This document shows, piece after piece, positions 57,850 to 64,000 of a DNA stretch of 64,000 bases. The notes under the pieces were generated by a model that was not told the DNA's origin, did not search any database, and saw only the letters and a program-made list of their open reading frames with translations. Location of the stretch: positions 1,043,501-1,107,500 of the forward strand of contig JACKKX010000001.1 of assembly GCA_024236215.1 (NCBI GenBank), written 5' to 3'. The stretch comes from Novosphingobium sp. (lineage in GTDB: Bacteria; Pseudomonadota; Alphaproteobacteria; Sphingomonadales; Sphingomonadaceae). Every line of letters starts with the position of its first letter. Position 1 is the first letter of the stretch. The position numbers and the translations under genes are program-made.

Positions 57850-60800
57850 ATGAATCTGGGAACCATTCGCAAACTCGCCTTGCTGTCAGGCGGCAGCCTG
57901 CTCGCATCGTCCAGCGCAGCGCTCGCGCAGGACGCCGTGGCCACTCCGGAAAAGGACAGGGAGATTGTCGTCACCGGCACGCAGATCCAAGGCGCCCAGA
58001 TCAACGATGTGCTGCCGGTGACGGTGCTGGATGAGGTTGCGATCGAGAATACCGGCGCATCGTCGGGCGACGAGCTATTCCGCGCGATCCCGCAGGCCGG
58101 TGCGGTCGCCTTCAACGAACAGAACTCATCGACCGTGAACAATGTCCGCGGCGATGTCGGCTCGATCAATCTGCGCGATCTCGGCACCGGCAACACGCTG
58201 CTGCTGATCAACGGGCGGCGCATGACCCTGCATCCTGGATTCCAGACCGAGTTGCTGGTCCCGGTGGTATCGTCTGACACCAACGAGATCGCGCCGGGCA
58301 GCGTGCGCCGGATTGAAGTGCTGCGTGATGGCGCATCGGCGATCTACGGGGCCGATGCGGTGGCGGGCGTGATCAACACCCAGCTCAAGGGCGGGATGAA
58401 GGGCGGCTTCCTTGAGGGTGACTGGCGCGCCTCGGACGGGACCAGCCTCTACAGCTATCAGATTTCGGGTGGATACGGCTTCGATTTCGGGGGCGGCCGC
58501 GGCAACCTGACGCTTTATGGCGGCTATTTCCATGAAAACGGGCTGTCCAACGCAGCGCGCGCCTATTCGGCGGATGACAACCGGCTGCCCCTGGTAGAGG
58601 GAACCGATTTCGCGGGCGATGCCTCGTTCAACAACCGCAACACCTTTGGTCCCTTCGGCCAGTTCGATATCCAGGGGTCCTCACCCGCGAGCAAAACCCC
58701 GATCGGCGATGACGATTTCTATCTCCAGCCCAGCACGTTTCCCGGCTGCAGGATGGACTTCGGCAACGGCATCTGCGCGCACGACGGCACCACGCCGACC
58801 ACTGCGGTGCGCTACAACACGATCTACGGCAACAGCCTGATCTCCAAGAAGAGCCGCTACAACGCGATGGCCCTGCTCAGCTACGAGCTGAGCGACAGCA
58901 TCGAGGCCTATTTCGAGGGCAGCTTCTACCGCTCGGAAAATCGCCGCACGCTCGATGCCTCGGCGATCCTCAGCGCGGTACCGGTGGGCATCTCCAAAAC
59001 CGCCTACTGGAATCCGTTCGGTCCGACCGGCAGCCCCAACCGTCTGCCCGGCACGACCATCGCCGCCAGCGGGGTGGACGTGATCATGGAGCGCTATCGC
59101 TTCGTCGATGTCGGCAACCGCGATATCGAGGTGAACAAGAACGTCTATCGTCTGGTCGGGGGGCTGCGCGGCAATATCGGCGCCTGGGATTTCGATACCG
59201 GGTTCGTCTATTCCGAGGCGAAGCTGACCGACCTGACGCACAACCGCGTCTCGCTGACCCTGATGCAGCAGCAGATCAACAAGACCACACCGGACGCCTA
59301 CAATCCTTTCAACGGCGGCTGCCTTGACGATCCAGGCATTGGCGATTGCACGCCCAACCCGCAATCCTCGATCGATCCCTTCCGGATCGACGTCTATCGC
59401 AAGGGCGGGACCAGCCTGGCGCTGGCCGATTTCAAGATCAGCCGCGACGATCTGCTTTCCCTGCCCGGCGGCAACCTGGGGCTCGCCGCCGGGATCGAGT
59501 GGCGGCGCGAGACCTTCTTTGACGATCGCGATCCGCGCCTCGACGGTACAATAACATTCACCGACAGCGTCACGGGCGTGTTCAACGGCAGCGATGTGGC
59601 GGGGACCAGCCCCTCACCCGACACCAGCGGCGCGCGCGAGGTCTATTCGGGCTTTGCCGAGCTGTTCGTCCCGCTGGTCGCCGAAGACATGAACATTCCG
59701 CTGATGCGCAATTTCAATGTTCAGCTGGCGGGGCGGATCGAGCATTTCACCGACATCAAGGAAACCGCGATCGTCCCGCGCGCTGCGGCATCGTGGACGG
59801 TCATTCCTGGCCTAACCCTGCGCGGTGCCTGGTCTGAAGGCTTCCGCGCGCCGAACCTGGTGCAGGTCAACGATGAAGGCACCACGCGCTCCAACACACG
59901 CGACGATTTCGTGATCTGCCAGGCGCGGGTGGAAAAAGGGACGCTTTCCAGCCTGGGTGCATGCCCCGGGGCGGGTGTGATCAGCTTCCGTTCGGGGACC
60001 GAAAACCTCAAGCCCGAGGACAGCGAAAGCATCAATCTGGGGATCGTGCTCGAGCCCGAATTCATCCCCGGGCTGACGATCACGGCGGACTATTGGCGGG
60101 TCAAGCAGAAGGGGCTGGTCGGCACCTTCGGCGATGACAATGCGATCGCGCTCGACCTGCTGCGCCGTCTCAACGGCAGCACCAACCCCAACGTGATCCG
60201 CGCGGCGCCCACCGCCGACGATATCGCGCTGTTTACCGGCACCAGCATGGCTCCGACCGGGGCGATCATCCAGGTGCTCGATCCCTATCTCAACCTCGAT
60301 AGCCGCGTATCGAAGGGCTGGGATTTTGGGCTGTTCTATCGGGTTCCGGATTTCGGACTTGGCAAGTTCCGGCTCAGCGTCAATGCCGCCCGGCTTTCAA
60401 GCTTCGTCCAGTCGGCCGGTCCGGACGGGCAGGAACTGCTTGATGCGATTGCCGATGGAGTCCTGCCGCTCGACGTTACTGTCGGCGGGCTGGGCCAGTT
60501 GCTTGAGATCGACGGCCGACCCAAGTGGCGGATCACCGGCTCGGTCAACTGGGAGAAGGGTCCGGTCGAGGTCGGGCTGTTCGGGCAGTACACCGGCAAG
60601 GTCTATGACACCGGCGTGATCCGTGACATCCTAATCGTGTCCGATGATCCCAATGCCAACTTCTACCCGGTCAGCGATCAGTTCACCTTGAACTTCTCGA
60701 TCGCCTATACGATCAAGAACAACACGCCGCTCAACGGAACGCGGATCCGCTTTGCGGTCAACAATGTGTTCGGCAAGGATCCGCCGCTCGCCGATGAGGA

Positions 60801-60873
60801 CTATGGCTTCTACAGCGATCTCTACACTGCACGCGGGCGCGTGTTCCATGTCGAGCTGCGCAAGAAGTTCTGA
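57850..60873 (+). CDS. TonB-dependent receptor
   Basis: A 1007-residue protein from MNLGTIRKLALLSGGSLLAS behind GGGAGGGAAG. Signal cut after ALAQ; a TonB box-like segment EIVVTGTQI follows. The plug is at about 60-190 (GSINLRDLGTGNTLLLINGR, IEVLRDGASAIYGADAVAGV), then a 22-strand-type barrel ending FHVELRKKF with the terminal Phe required for insertion. It imports an unknown large substrate, probably a peptide or glycan product, given the M14 peptidase and hydrolase around it. Confidence 0.94.
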   Translation: MNLGTIRKLALLSGGSLLASSSAALAQDAVATPEKDREIVVTGTQIQGAQINDVLPVTVLDEVAIENTGASSGDELFRAIPQAGAVAFNEQNSSTVNNVRGDVGSINLRDLGTGNTLLLINGRRMTLHPGFQTELLVPVVSSDTNEIAPGSVRRIEVLRDGASAIYGADAVAGVINTQLKGGMKGGFLEGDWRASDGTSLYSYQISGGYGFDFGGGRGNLTLYGGYFHENGLSNAARAYSADDNRLPLVEGTDFAGDASFNNRNTFGPFGQFDIQGSSPASKTPIGDDDFYLQPSTFPGCRMDFGNGICAHDGTTPTTAVRYNTIYGNSLISKKSRYNAMALLSYELSDSIEAYFEGSFYRSENRRTLDASAILSAVPVGISKTAYWNPFGPTGSPNRLPGTTIAASGVDVIMERYRFVDVGNRDIEVNKNVYRLVGGLRGNIGAWDFDTGFVYSEAKLTDLTHNRVSLTLMQQQINKTTPDAYNPFNGGCLDDPGIGDCTPNPQSSIDPFRIDVYRKGGTSLALADFKISRDDLLSLPGGNLGLAAGIEWRRETFFDDRDPRLDGTITFTDSVTGVFNGSDVAGTSPSPDTSGAREVYSGFAELFVPLVAEDMNIPLMRNFNVQLAGRIEHFTDIKETAIVPRAAASWTVIPGLTLRGAWSEGFRAPNLVQVNDEGTTRSNTRDDFVICQARVEKGTLSSLGACPGAGVISFRSGTENLKPEDSESINLGIVLEPEFIPGLTITADYWRVKQKGLVGTFGDDNAIALDLLRRLNGSTNPNVIRAAPTADDIALFTGTSMAPTGAIIQVLDPYLNLDSRVSKGWDFGLFYRVPDFGLGKFRLSVNAARLSSFVQSAGPDGQELLDAIADGVLPLDVTVGGLGQLLEIDGRPKWRITGSVNWEKGPVEVGLFGQYTGKVYDTGVIRDILIVSDDPNANFYPVSDQFTLNFSIAYTIKNNTPLNGTRIRFAVNNVFGKDPPLADEDYGFYSDLYTARGRVFHVELRKKF

Positions 60874-62146
60874 GGAAGGCAGCAAGCGCCGGTGGCGGCT
60901 CCGAACGATCGGAGCCGCCCTGGCGCTGGTGGCGGTTGGCGGCGGACTTTCTGCCGCGCCGCCTCCGGCAGTGCAGGATTCGGCTCCTGCTGCGGCGGCG
61001 TGCCGTACCAAGAGTGTTGCAATCACCTTCGATTTCGAGGGTGCTTCACCGGCCCGCTGTGTCATCCACGGCGAGCGCGAGTTTACGCTCGTCATTACGC
61101 CCGAGCACGGCCTGCCGATCAACCCCAGCCCGTGGTATGCCTTTCGCTATCGGGCCGAGCCGGGCGAGGAGCCGGTCATCCACCTGAGCTACCTTGGCGC
61201 CCGGCACCGCTACGCGCCCAAATGGTCCGACGGTAAACAGAGCCGCGAGCTTGCGGTCCAGACCAGCGAAGACGGCACCCGCGCAACCTTTCGCCTGCCT
61301 GCGGGATGGGCAATTGTCAGCGCCCAGGAGATCGTCGATGCCGGTGCCTATCGCCGGATGATCGCGCGCTGGTCGCGGGGTCGCCATGGCACCCGGCTGA
61401 TTTTGGGACGCACACTCGACCGAAGGCCGATCGAGGCCGTGCTTCTGGGACGAGCCGATGCGCCCCGGCTGGTGCTGCTGATCGGGCGTCAGCACCCCCC
61501 CGAAGTGACTGGCGCGGTGGCGATGGAAGCTTTCGTCGACCGGATTGCCGGGCTGCTGGCCGCCGATCACAAGCTGGCGGATCGCTACCAGTTTCTGGTC
61601 GTGCCGCTGCTCAATCCCGATGGCGTTGCGCTGGGCCATTGGCGCGCGAACCGCGGCGGCAAGGATCTCAACCGCGATTGGGGTGCCTTCACCCAGCCTG
61701 AGACCGCTGCGGTGCGGCAATGGCTCGATCGACGCGCCAGCGCGGTCCATCCGGTGCTGATGATCGATTTCCACTCAACCCAGCGCAACCTGTTCTATGT
61801 CCAGGGCGAAGAAGCCGGGGCGGCGGGGGAGCGCTTCCTCGCCAGCTGGCTCGCGGGCAAGGAGCAGGCCCTGACCGGCTATCCCTTCACGATCGAGCGC
61901 CGCGATGCCAACCCCGGAGGCGGAACCGCCAAGAACTGGTTTTACGCCGCCTATGGCGTCCCGGCCTACACCTATGAAGTAGCCGATACCGCCGATCGCG
62001 AAGCGACGCGCGCCGCCGCCCGGACCCTGGCGGCCGACTTGCTGGGCGCGCTGGACGGGGCCGAAAATAGCCTGGGGGTTCAGATGACGCCGCGCGCGGC
62101 CAGGTCGACCAGCCCCTCGCTGCCGATCCCCAGCAACTCGCCATAG
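60848..62146 (+). CDS. M14-family zinc carboxypeptidase, exported
   Basis: A 432-residue protein if it starts at the ATG inside the end of the TonB gene (MSSCARSSEEGSKRRW); the start is uncertain. A signal or anchor IGAALALVAVGGGLSAA follows. Zinc ligands and catalysis: GRQHPPEV (H and E), DLNRDWG, DFHSTQRN (third ligand His) and YTYEVADT with the general-base Glu. A beta-rich domain of about 120 residues precedes the peptidase domain, as in periplasmic M14 enzymes. It trims C-terminal residues of peptides. Its 3' end overlaps the gene remnant on the other strand by 67 nt. Confidence 0.85.
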   Translation: MSSCARSSEEGSKRRWRLRTIGAALALVAVGGGLSAAPPPAVQDSAPAAAACRTKSVAITFDFEGASPARCVIHGEREFTLVITPEHGLPINPSPWYAFRYRAEPGEEPVIHLSYLGARHRYAPKWSDGKQSRELAVQTSEDGTRATFRLPAGWAIVSAQEIVDAGAYRRMIARWSRGRHGTRLILGRTLDRRPIEAVLLGRADAPRLVLLIGRQHPPEVTGAVAMEAFVDRIAGLLAADHKLADRYQFLVVPLLNPDGVALGHWRANRGGKDLNRDWGAFTQPETAAVRQWLDRRASAVHPVLMIDFHSTQRNLFYVQGEEAGAAGERFLASWLAGKEQALTGYPFTIERRDANPGGGTAKNWFYAAYGVPAYTYEVADTADREATRAAARTLAADLLGALDGAENSLGVQMTPRAARSTSPSLPIPSNSP

Positions 62147-62320
62147 ATCTCGGCATTGCGCTCGCCCACGCTCAGCGCTCCTTGCCCGGAAAGGTCCCGG
62201 CGCGAAGGGGCAGCCGCCCAGCTCGAACTTGTCGGCGGTGGAAACCAGCCGCGCTTCGTTCTGCAGCCCGTCGCGCGGGCCGACCTCGACCAGTTCGATA
62301 CTGAAGCGAGCGGTGTCCAT
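62080..62320 (-). pseudogene. Fused remnant: start of HMG-CoA lyase joined to the end of a CaiB-type CoA-transferase
   Basis: From the ATG at 62320 the frame reads MDTARFSIELVEVGPRDGLQ and NEARLVSTADKFEL, the diagnostic start of hydroxymethylglutaryl-CoA lyases, and stops making sense near 62213. From about 62196, in another frame, it reads LSGQGALSVGERNAEIYGEL and LGIGSEGLVDLAARGVI, the typical end of CaiB/BaiF CoA-transferases. The middle of both genes (over 2 kb in intact operons) is gone. A deletion fused them; no working protein is expected. Confidence 0.75.
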
Positions 62321-62417
62321 GGTCCCGTCTTGGGCCAAGCTGCCGCCACGATCCAGCCCGGATGAAGCCGGATTGGAGAGTCCGGGGTTGCTGCACCTGC
62401 CGCCCGGTGAACGGACT

Positions 62418-62819
62418 CTAGCAGCCTTCCTCGGCCCTGCGATCGCGGATGAACTGCATCCCGCACGCCAGCTTTCGCGCCAGGGGGCTGCCGGGATCGA
62501 TCACCCGCCAGAATGGCGCGACATGGCGCTCCCCGGCGAGCAGGCGCTCATAGGCGTTTTCGGCGGCGATCCGGCTGAAGATCGCGGTGGTCATCGGGCA
62601 AGCGCCATCGGCACCCTGGAGGCGGGCGAGGTGCGCGCGCAATTGCGCCATGGAGCGGGTCTCGCCGCGCGGTACCGAACGGAAATAGGCGCTGATCTGC
62701 GCAGGGGTCGCAATCGCAATCGTCTGGCCGGGCAGCAGCCCGGCATAGGGCTTTTCGAGCACCTCGACCTTGGTCGGGTGACGATGATTGTCATGCTTGT
62801 CCTGCCAGCTGCGCGCCAT
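62418..62819 (-). CDS. Small conserved protein, possibly alkyltransferase-like DNA-binding fold
   Basis: A 133-residue protein from MARSWQDKHDNHRHPTKVEV behind GGGGAGA. It has VLEKPYAGLLPGQTIAIATP, ISAYFRSVPRGETRSMAQLR and ACPMTTAIFSRIAAENAYE, ending TPFWRV-like (APFWRVIDPGSPLARKL). The helical middle with RxxxRSMAQLRAHL and PFWRV resembles the wHTH domain of MGMT/ATL proteins, but the PCHR active-site motif is not present, so it would bind rather than repair DNA. The name is tentative. Confidence 0.5.
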   Translation of the reverse strand: MARSWQDKHDNHRHPTKVEVLEKPYAGLLPGQTIAIATPAQISAYFRSVPRGETRSMAQLRAHLARLQGADGACPMTTAIFSRIAAENAYERLLAGERHVAPFWRVIDPGSPLARKLACGMQFIRDRRAEEGC

Positions 62820-63071
62820 GTTCGATTCTCCCCGGAGGAAAGCCGCCCGTCGGGCTGTTTTGTGCAAGGCATCGCCGCAGAGAGTGCACAAGGGGCACGC
62901 CTCTGAAGCGCGTTGATACAAACCGGCTCCGGATGGCCTGGGCTGGCAGGACTTCCGGAACCGGGACAATGCGGAAGGGCAAGGCGGCGACGCGCCTGTT
63001 CCGACCGTACTGCGCCAGCAGGTTTCGGCCAGCAAGAGACCGGAGGCAAGCGAAAATTGGTGCGATACGCA

Positions 63072-63608
63072 CTATTTTTCGATCAACGCCTTGCGCACCT
63101 GCTCAAGCCATTCGATCCGGCTCTCGAGCGAGAGCACCGCGTTGGCATAGATCAGAGCGCGATAGGGAGCGGTAACCGTGGCATCGTAGCGTTCGAGCTC
63201 GGCGCGCTTTTCGCGCAGCGCCGCCTGTGCCCGCGACACCCAGGCAAGGATCTCTGCCTCGTCCAGCACCTCAAAGGCCAGCATCTTGGTGCGCAGCGGG
63301 TCCTCGAGCAGGGTGTGGTGGTCGCGCACGTCCTGTGCCCAAAGCCGCAAGGCCGCCCGACCAAGTCCGGTCAGCGCGAGCTGTTCGGTGCCGCGCTTGT
63401 CCCCCGCCACACTCGATGCTTCGATCAGCCCGCGCTGGCGCAGCCGCCGGATAAGCGGATAGATCTGTCCCTTGCTCTTGTTGAAACGGCCAACCGGGGA
63501 TCGTTCGTAGGCCCGCACCAGCTGATAGGCTGTAACCGGCTGCTCGCGCATGATCTCGCATAGCAACGCGCCTTCGTTGTCGCTCAGGCTATCATTGCCC
63601 CCGTCCAT
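63072..63608 (-). CDS. PadR-family transcriptional regulator
   Basis: A 178-residue protein from MDGGNDSLSDNEGALLCEIM with AAGGGC upstream. The N-terminal winged HTH has NKSKGQIYPLIRRLRQRGLI, the PadR hallmark, followed by the wing and a C-terminal helical dimerization domain (about 90-178) with ILAWVSRAQAALREKRAELE. PadR proteins are usually repressors of catabolic or efflux genes released by small aromatic ligands. It is divergent from the acyl-CoA dehydrogenase gene, whose promoter it may control through the 148-nt spacer. Confidence 0.88.
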   Translation of the reverse strand: MDGGNDSLSDNEGALLCEIMREQPVTAYQLVRAYERSPVGRFNKSKGQIYPLIRRLRQRGLIEASSVAGDKRGTEQLALTGLGRAALRLWAQDVRDHHTLLEDPLRTKMLAFEVLDEAEILAWVSRAQAALREKRAELERYDATVTAPYRALIYANAVLSLESRIEWLEQVRKALIEK

Positions 63609-63756
63609 TAATTGCCCTTTCGCTATCGCTGGTTCTTCTTCGGGCCGGGCGGCAGGGCTTGGCAAGCACCAATGCGGCGGTCAGCCGATCACGCTGGTCA
63701 AATCGGCGCCAGCGTGCCTATCCTTGTGCCGAAGCAAAGAAACGGAGAGATGCCCG

Positions 63757-64000
63757 GTGCGCCAGTTCAACCAGGACCAGATCCTGTTCCGCGACGCCTA
63801 TCGCAAGTTCCTTGAGGCCGAGATCGCTCCGCACATGGAAGCGTGGCGCGAAGCCGGGATCGTCGAGCGTAGCGCATTCAAGAAGGCCGGCGATCTGGGC
63901 TTCCTGATGATCTGGCCCGACGAGAAATACGGCGGGCTGGGCGACGGCGATTTCCGCTATGAGCAGATCATCATCGAGGAGACCACCCGCGCCGGGTGCA
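63757..64000 (+). CDS. Acyl-CoA dehydrogenase, N-terminal part (runs off the window)
   Basis: 81 codons from a GTG at 63757 preceded by GGAGAGAT; an overlapping ATG at 63750 opens a frame that stops early. The sequence RQFNQDQILFRDAYRKFLEA, EIAPHMEAWREAGIVERSAF and GDLGFLMIWPDEKYGGLGDG is the N-terminal helical domain of FAD-dependent acyl-CoA dehydrogenases. The catalytic part lies beyond the window. It is divergent from the PadR regulator. Confidence 0.9.
   Translation, partial: MRQFNQDQILFRDAYRKFLEAEIAPHMEAWREAGIVERSAFKKAGDLGFLMIWPDEKYGGLGDGDFRYEQIIIEETTRAGC

Overview
The window looks like chromosomal DNA of a GC-rich alphaproteobacterium, most likely a member of the Sphingomonadales. This is an inference from gene content: TonB-dependent receptor plus M14 peptidase and hydrolase cluster, P450 with a small alpha/beta-barrel partner, Ti-type TraA, DUF3768, DUF4402 pilins, and a short repeat of a kind I remember as common in sphingomonads. 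No rRNA gene, intact tRNA gene or CRISPR array was found.

Layout. (1) 1-1979: the end of an AMP-forming acyl-CoA ligase, a small barrel protein and a cytochrome P450. (2) 1980-3642: an IS1380-family insertion sequence. (3) 3650-22915: a mobilizable, defence-carrying region. It holds a three-gene DUF3768 cluster and a six-gene restriction-type system: MORC-like GHKL ATPase, Z1 helicase, PD-(D/E)XK protein, AIPR protein, 5-methylcytosine methylase and Vsr nickase. These are followed by a MobF relaxase TraA, coupling protein TraD and RHH accessory protein with an F-like nic sequence, an AlpA regulator, a candidate nuclease and a GSU2403-type nucleotidyltransferase behind a perfect inverted repeat. 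(4) 22900-52089: a 29.2-kb integrative island bounded by a 16-bp direct repeat identical to a tRNA 3' end (CCA included). At its right end lie a tyrosine integrase and two small HTH proteins. It carries a Ti-type MobQ TraA with an RSF1010/Ti-like oriT and traC/traD-like genes. Its cargo is surface biogenesis: two convergent TadG(vWA)-TadE-TadE/F operons (28.0-34.9 kb) and two convergent chaperone-usher-like operons with DUF4402 or related pilins (36.6-49.8 kb). A decayed IS5-type element and a broken traD copy mark old joints. (5) 52090-64000: chromosomal genes: DctD/DctB two-component pair, DctA transporter, alpha/beta hydrolase, TonB receptor, M14 peptidase, a fused remnant of two degradation genes, a small unknown protein, a PadR regulator and the start of an acyl-CoA dehydrogenase.

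How the parts work together. The two middle regions look like integrative mobilizable elements sitting side by side. Each has its own relaxase and oriT (MobF and MobQ), and neither has mating-pair formation genes in this window, so transfer would need a helper. The left junction repeat of the 29-kb island is preceded by tRNA T-arm-like sequence but not by an intact tRNA, which suggests a tandem array or a secondary insertion site. The left region brings phage defence; the right brings adhesion or pilus functions, with a G13 tract and hairpins that could control expression of one TadG-like gene. On the chromosome, DctB/DctD diverge from dctA across two palindromic operator sites. The DctD homologue lacks the sigma-54-contacting GAFTGA motif, so its mode of activation is unclear.
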